DNA of 64,000 bases, taken from NCBI RefSeq assembly GCF_000308455.1, contig NZ_BAFP01000104.1, positions 42,372 through 106,371 of the forward strand. Direction: 5' to 3'. Below, one piece after another: positions 34,876-44,528 of this stretch (position 1 is the stretch's first letter; every line of letters starts with the position of its first letter). Both the position numbers and the translations under genes were made by a program. This stretch comes from Nocardia abscessus NBRC 100374. GTDB lineage: Bacteria; Actinomycetota; Actinomycetes; Mycobacteriales; Mycobacteriaceae. A model generated the notes under the pieces. It was not told the origin of the DNA and searched no databases. It worked only from the letters and a program-made list of their open reading frames with translations.

Positions 34876-35199
34876 ATGGCATCAACGTTCGAGGCGCTGG
34901 CGGAGCCTCGCCGCCGGGAGATCCTGGACCTGTTGCGCGAGCGAGAGCGACTGGTCGGCGACTTGGTCACCGAGCTGCGCTTGGCCCAGCCCACAGTGTC
35001 CAAGCACCTGAAGGTCCTGCGTGGCGTGGGTCTGGTCGACGTGCGTCAGGACGCGCAGCGCCGCTGGTACCGGTTGCGGCCGGAACCGCTGGCCGAGATC
35101 GAGGCGTGGCTCGCGCCTTACCGGCGAATGTGGGAGGCGAGCCTCGACGCACTGGAACGCCATCTCGACGCCATGCCCGACGAGAAAGGACAACCGTGA
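34876..35199 (+). CDS. ArsR-family regulator
   Basis: 107 residues from the ATG at 34876. The winged helix is clear: FEALAEPRRREILDLLRER, LVTELRLAQPTVSKHLKVLR and the wing VDVRQDAQRRWYRL. It lacks the Cys metal ligands of metal-sensing members. Its stop overlaps the GTG of the SRPBCC gene (GTGA at 35196), the usual ArsR-SRPBCC pair. Such pairs are thought to regulate and use a lipid-like or hydrophobic ligand. Confidence 0.9.
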   Translation: MASTFEALAEPRRREILDLLRERERLVGDLVTELRLAQPTVSKHLKVLRGVGLVDVRQDAQRRWYRLRPEPLAEIEAWLAPYRRMWEASLDALERHLDAMPDEKGQP

Positions 35200-36155
35200 A
35201 CGATTCCCGAGCTAAGCTGCACACCATCGACGGCGCCCCTACGCTGCGTTTCGAACGCAGGCTGGCGCATCCACCGGAAAAGGTCTGGCGCGCGATCAGC
35301 GACCCGAGCGAGATGGCTGCCTGGTTTCCGGCAACGGTCACGACCGCACTGCGCCCCGGCGCGGCGATGCGCTTCACTTTCGCCGAGGCGCCCGAGACGG
35401 TCGACAGCGCCTCCGACGGCGAGGTGCTCGAGGTCGATCCGCCCAAGGTCTACATGTTCCGATGGAACCAGGACGTGCTGCGATTCGAGCTCGTGGCCGA
35501 CGGGGACGGGACACTGCTGATCTTCACCCACGTCCTCGGCGGCGGCCCGCGCGCACGGCTCGGCGCGGCCAGGTCCGCGACCGGCTGGGACCGCTGCCTG
35601 TCCGCGCTCGCCGCCGCGCTCGGCGACGCGCACAGTGCACCGGACACGACTTTTACGGCCGACATCGAGCGCTATATCGCGGAATTCGGGCTCGACGTCG
35701 GCTACTGCGACGAGGTCGCCGACGGCTACGTGCTGCGGTTCGCCCGCGACCTGGTATGGCAGCCGCTGGAAACGTTGTGGTCGCTGCTCGTCGAGGAGCA
35801 GACGCCATCCGTGGGCGCCGTTCCACCGACGCGGTCGACGAATCAACATGTCTCGGCAGGCGAAATCGTCGATGTCGAGCCGAACCGGTCGATGGAGTAC
35901 GAGTGGCGGCACGACGGCGCCGTCGCCGGCACGGTGCGCTGGTTCTTCGATGCCGACCCCGACCTCGGCGTGCGGGTCGAACTCACCCAGACCGTGCCGT
36001 CGCACCTGGCGCGGCTGCGGCCGACCCTGCTGGCCGCCTGGCACGTGCACCTGGAGCTCTTCTTCGCCGCCACCCAAGGCGACATCCGCTGCCCCTGGCC
36101 CACCGACCGGGTCGCCGTACTCACCGAACGGTATGCCGCAGACCTCGGCACGTAG
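35196..36155 (+). CDS. Double SRPBCC (AHSA1-like) domain protein
   Basis: 319 residues starting with GTG at 35196, coupled to arsR. The first domain is AHSA1-like (LRFERRLAHPPEKVWRAISD, then MAAWFPATV and VYMFRWNQDVLRFELV). The second half repeats the pattern (LRFARDLVWQPLETLWSLLV and MEYEWRHDGAVAGTVRWFF). SRPBCC folds bind hydrophobic ligands in a deep pocket. Two fused copies in one chain are less common than the single-domain form. The ligand is unknown. Confidence 0.82.
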   Translation: MNDSRAKLHTIDGAPTLRFERRLAHPPEKVWRAISDPSEMAAWFPATVTTALRPGAAMRFTFAEAPETVDSASDGEVLEVDPPKVYMFRWNQDVLRFELVADGDGTLLIFTHVLGGGPRARLGAARSATGWDRCLSALAAALGDAHSAPDTTFTADIERYIAEFGLDVGYCDEVADGYVLRFARDLVWQPLETLWSLLVEEQTPSVGAVPPTRSTNQHVSAGEIVDVEPNRSMEYEWRHDGAVAGTVRWFFDADPDLGVRVELTQTVPSHLARLRPTLLAAWHVHLELFFAATQGDIRCPWPTDRVAVLTERYAADLGT

Positions 36156-36510
36156 GCCGATGCCCGAACACCATGCCATCGGCCGGTCGGCGACGTTCTC
36201 ACGCGCCGCCGACGGAATCCGCTGTGCCCGTACGGCTTCGACCCCATCCGGCGTCCGTTCTCCGATCCACGGCCGCCCTGGGAGCGCCGGAACCGCTTCG
36301 AGCCCGCGCCGGTCGTCAGGGGCGGTTGCGATGGCGGATAGCTCCGGATTCGCGGATCGGTCCGCGCAAACGACCCCACGGCCAGGTCCGAACTGCTTAC
36401 GATCCCGGGACAGTTCGCGAAACACGCACCTGACCGGCGTGGAGCCGACCCGCGTGCCCCGCACGCGTCGACCGCGTCGCCGAAGAGTCTGCTTCCTGGA
36501 GTCACGCCTT
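36156..36510. other. Gap of about 355 bases before the second P450
   Basis: No convincing gene on either strand. The P450 frame is open through the gap, but its sequence there is Arg/Ser-rich and non-conserved. GGAG at 36498-36501 probably serves the P450 start. Confidence 0.35.
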
Positions 36511-37782
36511 TTGTCCATGCCACAGTCCCCGCAGAACACCTCGGCGAGCCCGAAAGACTCGCCCGTCCAACAGGGTTCGCCCATCGACAACGACGGGCCT
36601 CGGGTCGCCGTGTATACGGAGGCCTTCGCCGCCGACCCGCACCGGGCCTACCGCGAGATGCGACGCCGATACGGTTCGCTCGTGCCGATCGAACTGGCGC
36701 CGAACGTTCCGGCTACGTTGGTGATCGGCTACTACACGGCGCTGCGAATCCTCAACGACCCGGTGCATTTCCCGTCGGACCCTCGGATCTGGCAGCAGGA
36801 CATTCCCGGTGAGTGCCCGATTCTGCCGATGATGGAGTGGCGACCGAACGCGCTGCGCAGCACCGGATTCGAGCACCAGCGCTACCGGCAGGTGAATGTG
36901 GCGAGTATCGGCGCGGTAGATCTGCACGTCTTGCATACGATCACCGAACAGATCGCCGGTCCGTTGATCAACGCCTTCTGCCAGGACGGCGCGGCGGATC
37001 TGATCAGCCAGTACGCGTTCCCGCTCACCTTCGCGGTGCTCAACTCCGTGCTCGGCTGCCCGCCGGAGATCGGCCAGCAGGTCGCGGTGGGCATGGCCGC
37101 CATCTTCGAGGGCGTCAACGCGGACAAGGGCAACGCGATGCTCGCCGACGCGCTGTTCGATTTGGTGCAGAGGAAGCGGAAGAGCCCCGGTGAGGACATC
37201 ACCTCCAGGCTGTTGCGCCACCCGGCGGGCCTGGACGACATGGAGATGATCCACCAGCTGGTCACGCTGTACGGAGCGGGAATCGAGCCGCAGCAGAACC
37301 TGATCGCCAACACCCTGCGGTTGATGCTCACCGACCGCCGGTTCGCGAGCGGTGTCTTCGGCGGCAGCCTCTCGACCCGAGACGCCCTCGATGAAGTGCT
37401 GTTCAACGACCCGCCAGGGGCCAATTACTGCTTCAGCTATCCGAAACAGCCGATCCTCATCGATGACGTGTGGCTGCCCGCACACCAGCCTGTCGTGATC
37501 AGCATGGCCGCGTGCAACAACGACCCGGCGATCCACACCGGCGAATACACCGACAACCGAGCGCATCTCGCCTGGGGGGCCGGGCCGCACGCCTGCCCCG
37601 CGCGATCGATGGCCTATCTGATCGCGCAGGACGCCATCGACCAACTACTCGATGCCCTGCCCGAGATGCGGCTCGCGGTCGCGGCGGACGCGCTCAGCTG
37701 GCGACCGGGTCCATTCCACCGCGCCCTCGTGTCGCTGCCGGTCGTCTTCCCCGAATCGCCTCCCATGCCCGCGTTCGGGTAG
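36511..37782 (+). CDS. Cytochrome P450 lacking the ExxR motif (CYP157-like)
   Basis: About 423 residues from a TTG at 36511 (GGAG nine bases upstream) or 421 from the ATG at 36517. The haem loop is WGAGPHACPAR (Cys about 362). In place of the K-helix ExxR it has EVLF (from about 295), in the context DALDEVLFNDPP. The I-helix reads GAGIEPQQN (about 255-263), with Pro-Gln where other P450s have Thr-Thr. Both traits are those of the actinobacterial CYP157 type, found in 'conservon' operons, where ExxR loss is documented. No conservon partners (roadblock, DUF742 or GTPase genes) are near. Catalytic ability is therefore doubtful and the role may be structural or signalling. Confidence 0.85.
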   Translation: MSMPQSPQNTSASPKDSPVQQGSPIDNDGPRVAVYTEAFAADPHRAYREMRRRYGSLVPIELAPNVPATLVIGYYTALRILNDPVHFPSDPRIWQQDIPGECPILPMMEWRPNALRSTGFEHQRYRQVNVASIGAVDLHVLHTITEQIAGPLINAFCQDGAADLISQYAFPLTFAVLNSVLGCPPEIGQQVAVGMAAIFEGVNADKGNAMLADALFDLVQRKRKSPGEDITSRLLRHPAGLDDMEMIHQLVTLYGAGIEPQQNLIANTLRLMLTDRRFASGVFGGSLSTRDALDEVLFNDPPGANYCFSYPKQPILIDDVWLPAHQPVVISMAACNNDPAIHTGEYTDNRAHLAWGAGPHACPARSMAYLIAQDAIDQLLDALPEMRLAVAADALSWRPGPFHRALVSLPVVFPESPPMPAFG

Positions 37783-37898
37783 GCCGATCGAATTTTGTTC
37801 GCGCTGATCGTGATCGGTGGCAAGCGCGCCGCGACGGTGGAGAATCCACGCGGCGCAGCCGTGCAGCGCTCATCCGACCGACCACGTCAGGAGCACAG

Positions 37899-38447
37899 GT
37901 GACCACATCCCTTCCGGTGCACATCGAGCACGCGCGCGATATCCATCCCGACATCGACGTGCCGCTGGTTCGAGAAGCCATCCATCCGGAACGGGCACTG
38001 TGGTCACCCGCGCAACTACACCGGTTGACCAGCGAGGTGGCCGCGGAATTGGCGACGCCACTGCTGGACATCGTGCGATTCGACCCCGAACGGCGCTGGT
38101 GGACGCGCCTCGCCTTGACCATGGGCGTCGAGGTGTGGCTGTTGTCGTGGGCTCCGGGACAGGGCACCGAACCGCACGACCACGGCGGCGCCTCCGGCGC
38201 GTTCACCGTGACCGTCGGTGAACTCGGCGAGGAATACCGGCACCTCGGCGGCTCCGTCCGGACGGCGGAGTGGCGGGCCGGTGACACGATCGGATTCGGC
38301 CCCGACCGAGCGCACCGGCTCCGCAACGACAAACTGTGGCCCGCCGCGTCGGTGCACGCGTACTCGCCGCCGCTGCGACCGGTCCGCAAGTACCGTACGC
38401 TGGCGGACTTCGCAGGGACGTCAGCGAGTGGAGTGGGTGAACGATGA
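37899..38447 (+). CDS. Cysteine dioxygenase-like cupin
   Basis: 182 residues from the GTG at 37899 (AGGAG five bases upstream). Iron ligands of the thiol-dioxygenase cupin are visible as EPHDHGGASGAFTV (His 93 and 95) and HRLRN (His 139). The family oxidises cysteine to cysteine sulfinate, and related members act on 3-mercaptopropionate. Its stop overlaps the start of a rhodanese gene, which supports a role in sulfur metabolism. Confidence 0.85.
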   Translation: MTTSLPVHIEHARDIHPDIDVPLVREAIHPERALWSPAQLHRLTSEVAAELATPLLDIVRFDPERRWWTRLALTMGVEVWLLSWAPGQGTEPHDHGGASGAFTVTVGELGEEYRHLGGSVRTAEWRAGDTIGFGPDRAHRLRNDKLWPAASVHAYSPPLRPVRKYRTLADFAGTSASGVGER

Positions 38448-38842
38448 GTACCGGCGCCGAAGACATGATCACGCGAGCCAGAGCACAGCTGGAACGGGTC
38501 GCGCCGGAGCAGGCCGCCGAGTTGCAGTCGCAGGGGGCACTGATCGTGGACATCCGGCCGTACGCGAACCGGAGCGAGGAGGGCGAGATCCCCGGCGCCG
38601 TGGTGGTCGAACGGATCGTTCTCGAGTGGCGCCTCGATCCGAACGGCGACCACCGGCTACCGGGCATCACGTCGGACACTCCGGTGGTGATCATGTGCAA
38701 CGAGGGCTACGCCTCCAGTCTCGCGGCCGCCGACGGGCTCCGTCTCGGGCTGCGTCGGGTGACCGACCTCGTCGGCGGCTTCCGGGCCTGGAAGGCGGCG
38801 GGCCTGCCGGTGGTCCCGGGCGGAAGCCCGGCCGTTCCGTAG
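38444..38842 (+). CDS. Rhodanese-domain protein
   Basis: 132 residues, coupled to the cysteine dioxygenase gene by ATGA at 38444. The single rhodanese domain has the active-site loop MCNEGYASS (Cys 85) and the conserved VDIRPY and DLVGGFRAWKAAGLPV segments. It would carry persulfide sulfur or interact with the products of cysteine oxidation. The cysteine dioxygenase-rhodanese pair is a recurrent actinobacterial arrangement. Confidence 0.88.
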   Translation: MSTGAEDMITRARAQLERVAPEQAAELQSQGALIVDIRPYANRSEEGEIPGAVVVERIVLEWRLDPNGDHRLPGITSDTPVVIMCNEGYASSLAAADGLRLGLRRVTDLVGGFRAWKAAGLPVVPGGSPAVP

Positions 38843-38888
38843 CGACGCCACGCCGACCGGCTACGACTGGCCCGCCGCCGGTGCACCG

Positions 38889-41018
38889 TCAGTAGACGTA
38901 CACGACGGCGTTCTCACCGCCACTGCACGTGACGACCGATCCTTCGGTTCGGCAATTCATCGTGTAGGCCTGGCCGGTGACCGGACTGGTCGCGACGACC
39001 GTGCGTGGTGCGTCGCGGGCGCTGTTCTGCGACGTACCGAGTTCTGCGTAGGCCTTGCGCACCTCTTCGGCGAACGCGCAACTGGTCATCGCCGTCCCCG
39101 TCGCCGACTGGGTGAACGACCCGGAGGCCGCTCGGCCCTGGCCGCACGGCTTCGCACCCGCGGGTAGCGCGACCGAAGTCGGCGCGGCCGAGGTGGACCT
39201 CGCGGGCCGCGGCGACGTACTGCTCGGCGCCTGGGTACCGGGACGCGCGGTCGGCGCGGACGCCTCGGACTGGGCGGCGGCCGAGGTCGGCTCGACGTCG
39301 CCGGAGCCGAACGACTGCCAGGCGACGGCGCCACCGACGGTCAGCGCGACGATGGCGAAAACGGCCACCATGATGGGCATGGCGATGGATCGGCCCGAAC
39401 GCGATGCGGAGTAAGCGGCCTCGTCGTAATCGTCGTAGCCGTACCCTGGTTCGTCGCGGCCCACTGGGTCGCCGATGTGCGCGGGGTAATCACCTCGCGG
39501 CGGATGAACCGCGCCGACCGCGTGCCCCTCCTCCCCCGCCGGTGTCAGGTACTGCGTCGGAGCCGAGTCCGGCGCGGGTAAATAGTCGGACATCCCGTGT
39601 GGGGCGCCGGCGCCGGATAGCTGTCCGCGATCGGGATATTGCCTGGCCTCCGGGTAGTTCTCCACTCCTGGATGACGCTGCGTCTCGGCGAAGGCTCGAT
39701 CCGGGGCCTGCGAATACGCCTGCGGCGGCAGTTCGGAATACGCCTGGACCGTGGTCGGTTCCGCGTGGGCCGGCGTGAAATCGGGTTCTGCCGGTGCCGA
39801 GTCGCCCGCGTACGCCTGCGCGGGATCAGCATAGTTCTGCGGATACACCTGCGTCGGCGGGGCCGGATAGTCCGGTGCCTGCGGATATCCGGCGGCATCC
39901 AAGTACGCCTGGGTCTCCGGGTACAGGTGCGCGTCCGGGAACGGCCGCATCGGAGGCAACTCCACCTCGGGCGGGTACGGCGCTCGTGGACCGAGCGGCG
40001 GTGCGGGCGCGTCCGCCGACGGGATCGGCGTGAACTGGGTCTCCGTGAGGCGGACCACTGTCGGCGCGCTCGGGTGGATCACCGCGGGCAGCGACAACTC
40101 GCCCGTCGACTCCGGCGTGGCCGCCGCACCGGGACGCTGTGTCCGGTCCGGCGCGCGCACCACGAGCGTGGGGCCGGTGGCAGGCGCCGCGGCGAGCGCG
40201 GCGCGGGCGGCCCTGGCCAGCGCGGTCGCGGTCGGAAAGCGATCGGCCGGATCCTTGGCCATGCCGCGACGGACCACCTCGTCCAGCCCGGCGGGTATGC
40301 CGCCTGCTTGTGTGCTCGGGCGCGGCGGCGGGTCGGACAGATGCGACTTGATCAGCACGTTCATGCTGGCCGACGGGAAAGGTGTGGCGCCGGTGAGGCA
40401 TTCGTGCAGCACACAGGCCAGCGAGTAGACGTCGGCGCGGCCGGTCACCGGCCCGACGTCGAAGCGTTCCGGGGCCATGTAGACGTAGGAGCCGACGGCC
40501 ATGCCGACCAGGGTCACCGCGCTGTCGCCCTCGGTGTGCGCGATCCCGAAATCGGCCAGATACGCGAAATCCGCCTCCGTGACCAGAATGTTCGCCGGTT
40601 TCACGTCGCGGTGCACCAGGTTGCTCGCATGCGCGGCGTCCAAGGCCGAGGCGATCTGCTCGATGATGCCGACCGCGCGGGCCGGACTCAACGGGCCCTG
40701 GTTGCGCAGCAGCGTGCGCAAGTCGACGCCACGGACCAGCCGCATATCGATGAACAGCACACCGTCGATCACGCCCCAGTCGTGGATCGGGATGACGTGC
40801 GGTTCGGCCAGCCGGGCGGCGGCCTGCGACTCGCGACGGAAACGCACCTGGTACGTCGGGTCTTTGGCGAGTTCTTCCGACAGCAGCTTGACCGCGACCT
40901 CACGGTTCTTGACCGTGTCGTATGCCTCGTATACCTCCCCCATTCCCCCTTTGCCCAGCAACGACCGCAGTTCGTACGGCCCGAACCGTGTTCCGGTTCT
41001 CGGCCCAGGTTCCTGCAC
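38889..41018 (-). CDS. Transmembrane serine/threonine protein kinase
   Basis: 709 residues from the GTG at 41018, which has GGAGGAGG just upstream. The kinase domain (about 1-265) has GKGGMGEVYEAYD, catalytic Lys in VAVKLL, HRDVKPANILV and DFGIAH. Next comes about 250 residues of Pro/Tyr/Gln-rich linker, one membrane helix (IAMPIMVAVFAIVALTVGGA) and an outer Cys-containing domain with a final VYVY end. The layout follows mycobacterial PknE/PknH-type receptors. It is near and on the same strand as the two-component pair downstream of HK-RR, but no direct link is shown. Confidence 0.92.
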   Translation of the reverse strand: MQEPGPRTGTRFGPYELRSLLGKGGMGEVYEAYDTVKNREVAVKLLSEELAKDPTYQVRFRRESQAAARLAEPHVIPIHDWGVIDGVLFIDMRLVRGVDLRTLLRNQGPLSPARAVGIIEQIASALDAAHASNLVHRDVKPANILVTEADFAYLADFGIAHTEGDSAVTLVGMAVGSYVYMAPERFDVGPVTGRADVYSLACVLHECLTGATPFPSASMNVLIKSHLSDPPPRPSTQAGGIPAGLDEVVRRGMAKDPADRFPTATALARAARAALAAAPATGPTLVVRAPDRTQRPGAAATPESTGELSLPAVIHPSAPTVVRLTETQFTPIPSADAPAPPLGPRAPYPPEVELPPMRPFPDAHLYPETQAYLDAAGYPQAPDYPAPPTQVYPQNYADPAQAYAGDSAPAEPDFTPAHAEPTTVQAYSELPPQAYSQAPDRAFAETQRHPGVENYPEARQYPDRGQLSGAGAPHGMSDYLPAPDSAPTQYLTPAGEEGHAVGAVHPPRGDYPAHIGDPVGRDEPGYGYDDYDEAAYSASRSGRSIAMPIMVAVFAIVALTVGGAVAWQSFGSGDVEPTSAAAQSEASAPTARPGTQAPSSTSPRPARSTSAAPTSVALPAGAKPCGQGRAASGSFTQSATGTAMTSCAFAEEVRKAYAELGTSQNSARDAPRTVVATSPVTGQAYTMNCRTEGSVVTCSGGENAVVYVY

Positions 41019-41081
41019 CCGTCCTCCTCCGCATCCCGGGCAGCGATCGCACACCGAGATCACGCGGTGCGCATGTGCCCG

Positions 41082-41777
41082 TCAAACAGTGGATTCTCCG
41101 GGTGTCACCACCCCCTGGTCAAACGCGAACACGATCGCCGCGGCTCGATCCCGCAGCTCGAGCTTCCCGAATATATGTCCCACATGGCTTTTCACGGTCA
41201 CTTCCGAGATGCCGAGTTCGCGAGCTATTTCCGCGTTCACCCGGCCGCGCCCGATCAGTTCGAGCACCTCGTACTCCCGCGCGGTCAGTTCGGACAGGCG
41301 GGCATCGGTGGCGGTGCGTACCGGGCGCACCGTGCGATAGGCCGACAGCACGCGACCGGTCACCGAGGGATCCAGCCAGGCCCCGCCGCCCGCCACCATT
41401 CGCACCGCGCGGATGAGATCCTCGGCGGGCGAGTCCTTGAGGATGAATCCGGCGGCCCCCGCGCGCAGCGCCCCGGACAGCAGCTGGTCGTCGTCGAAGG
41501 TGGTGAGCACGAGAACCGGCGGGGCGCCGTCGCGCGCCCGCAGCATCCTGGTCGCGTCGATGCCGCCGACCCGTTTCATCCGCAGATCCATCAGCACCAC
41601 ATCGGGGCGGAACTCCGCGACGGCCGCGGGCACTTCGTCGCCGTCCGCGCACTCGCCGACCACGAATCCGTCGCGCCTGCGCAGGATGCGGCGCAGACCG
41701 CCGCGCACGAGTTCCTGATCGTCCACCACCAGCACGGTCACCGCGTCTTCGCCACTCGCGGGCGAGGTCATGCTCAC
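41082..41777 (-). CDS. NarL-type response regulator
   Basis: 231 residues from a GTG at 41777 or an ATG at 41771. The receiver has the phospho-acceptor Asp in VVLMDLRM and Lys in FILKDSPAEDLIRAVR. The C-terminal LuxR helix-turn-helix reads LTAREYEVLELIGRGRVNAE and LGISEVTVKSHVGHIF. It is the partner of the kinase at 41989 on the same strand. Its start overlaps the stop of the 72-residue linker ORF (GTGA). Confidence 0.93.
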   Translation of the reverse strand: MSMTSPASGEDAVTVLVVDDQELVRGGLRRILRRRDGFVVGECADGDEVPAAVAEFRPDVVLMDLRMKRVGGIDATRMLRARDGAPPVLVLTTFDDDQLLSGALRAGAAGFILKDSPAEDLIRAVRMVAGGGAWLDPSVTGRVLSAYRTVRPVRTATDARLSELTAREYEVLELIGRGRVNAEIARELGISEVTVKSHVGHIFGKLELRDRAAAIVFAFDQGVVTPGESTV

Positions 41778-41992
41778 GACTGCGCCTCGCTCACGTCCGG
41801 CACCGTCCTGCGCGACGGCGCGCTGTGCTCTCGGTTCACTCGCCGGCGCTCACTCACGAACCTCGCCGGGGCGCGCACGGACGGCATCACGAGCCGCTCG
41901 ACATGTTCAGGGCTGCCGCCTCGCCGGGCGCTCGGACCCCTCGTTCGCGACGGCGAGCTGTGCCGTCTGTTCACTCGCCGACACTCGCTCAT
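41774..41992 (-). CDS. Repeat-built 72-residue linker ORF between kinase and regulator genes
   Basis: The ATG at 41992 overlaps the kinase stop (ATGA) and the TGA at 41774 overlaps the regulator GTG (GTGA), so ribosomes could pass through all three. The product is basic and Ser/Arg-rich. It contains two copies of one module: MSECRRVNRRHSSPSRT from residue 1 and VSERRRVNREHSAPSRRT from residue 46. The matching 48-base DNA segments are about 81% identical. A third partial start VSEAQS ends it. It has no domain I recognise and may never make a functional protein; its value may be to keep translational coupling. See the ABC-operon linker at 44525. Confidence 0.55.
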   Translation of the reverse strand: MSECRRVNRRHSSPSRTRGPSARRGGSPEHVERLVMPSVRAPARFVSERRRVNREHSAPSRRTVPDVSEAQS

Positions 41993-43302
41993 GTGCTCTC
42001 CCGTCCGGTCGTCGCGGCGCCGGGCGGCGCCGGACACGAGAATCCGCCGCGGCCGGGCGCGAGCGGGATACCGGCGCGCACCGACCAGCCGCGGTCGGAC
42101 GGGCCCGCGGTCATCCGGCCGCCGAGCAGTTCGGCACGCTGGCGCATGCCGGAAAGCCCCATGCCCGCGCCGCGCTGCGCGGGCAGCCCGGCGGGCACGG
42201 TGTTGTCCACCGTCAGTGTCACCAACGTCGCGTCCACCGCGAGCCGGACCCGCGCGGACGCACCGTGCGCGTGTTTGACGACGTTCGCCAGCGACTCCTG
42301 ACCGATCCGGTACAGCGCGAGCCCGACCGCGGGTGACACCGCGCCGAGATCGCCGTCGCGGTCGTAGCGCACGTCCAGACCCGCCCGCACAAAATCGCCG
42401 ATCAGGTCCTCGATGTCCTCCACGCCCGGCTCCGGGACCTGTTTCCAGGGCCGCGCGTCGAGCAGGCCGACCGTGCGGCGGATGTCGGCCATCGCCTGCC
42501 TGCCGAGCCGCTCGGCGTCGGTCAGCGCCTCCACGGCTTCGTCCACGTCGCGGTCGGTCTGCAGCGCGTGCCTGGCGGCGGTGAGATGCAGCAGCGTGAC
42601 ACTGAGCGAGTGCGCGATCACGTCGTGCACTTCGCGGGCGATCCGGTGGCGCTCCTCGTCGGCGGCCTGGGCCGCGCGGATGTCCTGGTAGCCACGTTCC
42701 TGGTACAGGAAGCGGCGCTGATATTGCAGCATCAGCCCGGCCATCCAGCCGAACGCGATGCCGACCAGGTAGGTGGGCAGCCCCTCCGGCACATGCCCGA
42801 TCGCGTCGAAGGCGACCAACTGCAGCATCATCGCGACGGTGACCGGGATGCTCACCCGTTTCGGCGCGATCGCCGCGATCTCACCGGCGGCCGCCACCAG
42901 GACGAACGGCGCGAAGTCGGCCGCGACCGGCTGGGCGAGGAACAGCGCCTCGGCCGCCATGGCGAGCACACCGAGCAGCAGCGGGCGCGGCAGCACGCCG
43001 AGCAACGCGTGCAGCGGACCGAAAGCACAGGTCAGCAGCACCGCGATGATCGGAAGCAGGGTCGGGAAGTAGCTGTGCCGCTGCACCGCCGCCGCAATCG
43101 CCACGGCGAACACCGCGACATCGACGCTGACGATGATCGACGGCGGGTAGTCGTAGGGCAACTCCTCGACGCTGCGCCGGAACGCCGCGACCGGATCGCG
43201 GGCGAACTCGGCGCACCGCTCCCGGATGCGCCGCATCGAAGCCCGCACGCGGCCGGCGCGAGGCGTACCGGGCGGCGCTTCGGATACGCCGGTCGAACCC
43301 AT
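41989..43302 (-). CDS. Histidine kinase, NarL/DesK type
   Basis: 437 residues. Several membrane helices (for example VDVAVFAVAIAAAV and LLLGVLAMAAEALFLAQPVA) precede a HisKA_3 domain with the phospho-acceptor His in REVHDVIAHSLSV. The HATPase domain has GLALYRIGQESLANVVKHA and GMGLSGMRQRAELL. It lies upstream of its likely partner regulator (41082-41777) with a 212-base repeat linker in between. The signal is not known. Confidence 0.92.
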   Translation of the reverse strand: MGSTGVSEAPPGTPRAGRVRASMRRIRERCAEFARDPVAAFRRSVEELPYDYPPSIIVSVDVAVFAVAIAAAVQRHSYFPTLLPIIAVLLTCAFGPLHALLGVLPRPLLLGVLAMAAEALFLAQPVAADFAPFVLVAAAGEIAAIAPKRVSIPVTVAMMLQLVAFDAIGHVPEGLPTYLVGIAFGWMAGLMLQYQRRFLYQERGYQDIRAAQAADEERHRIAREVHDVIAHSLSVTLLHLTAARHALQTDRDVDEAVEALTDAERLGRQAMADIRRTVGLLDARPWKQVPEPGVEDIEDLIGDFVRAGLDVRYDRDGDLGAVSPAVGLALYRIGQESLANVVKHAHGASARVRLAVDATLVTLTVDNTVPAGLPAQRGAGMGLSGMRQRAELLGGRMTAGPSDRGWSVRAGIPLAPGRGGFSCPAPPGAATTGREST

Positions 43303-43454
43303 TCTGTAAGGCTAGCCGCCGCGTCCTGGCCGGTACATCGTCCCGCGAGCGGGCCGCTCCTCCTACCGTGGGCGGAGACGCATTCGGGTCCCTGGCACGA
43401 CGACAACAACGCGGTCGCGTCCGTAGCGTTGGCGATAGTTCACAGAGGAAGGCG

Positions 43455-43767
43455 ATGGCCATGTCCTGGACGGATCAACACGCTCGAACCGACATCGTGC
43501 ACACCGTGCTCACCCGCGCGGCGCTCGACCCGGCCGATCCCGACCTGTTCGAGGGAATCCCCGACCTGGATCGGCTGTTCGGCGACGCGGACGGGCTACT
43601 GCTCACGCTGCGCTACCGGTGGAATCTCCATTTCGCCGCGAAACTCGACCAAGGGCTGACCACGATGGAGGCCTATCTCGAGCTGGCGGCCGAACAGCCG
43701 GTGCTGCGCGGTCCTCGACGCACAGTATCGTCGCCGCAAACTCGCGTCGGAGGCCATGGCGCGGTAG
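43455..43767 (+). pseudogene. Frameshifted small protein read through in frame to the ABC ATPase
   Basis: Starts at the ATG at 43455 (or 43461) after GAGGAAGG. The first 80 residues (TDIVHTVLTRAALDPADPDL, then RYRWNLHFAAKLDQG and YLELAAEQPVLR) look like a conserved helical protein. After VLR the coding sense jumps to the next frame, giving AVLDAQYRRRKLASEAMAR and a TAG at 43765-43767. Loss of a GC pair in a GCGC run near 43714-43720 would explain it. In the present frame translation continues without a stop into the ABC ATPase. It may be a real mutation or a read error. Confidence 0.55.
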
Positions 43768-43820
43768 CGCGCGACGAGGAACGAAGAACTTTGATCGACC
43801 GTACGGAGCGGGGGACGACG

Positions 43821-44524
<704 letters not shown>

Positions 44525-44528
<4 letters not shown>

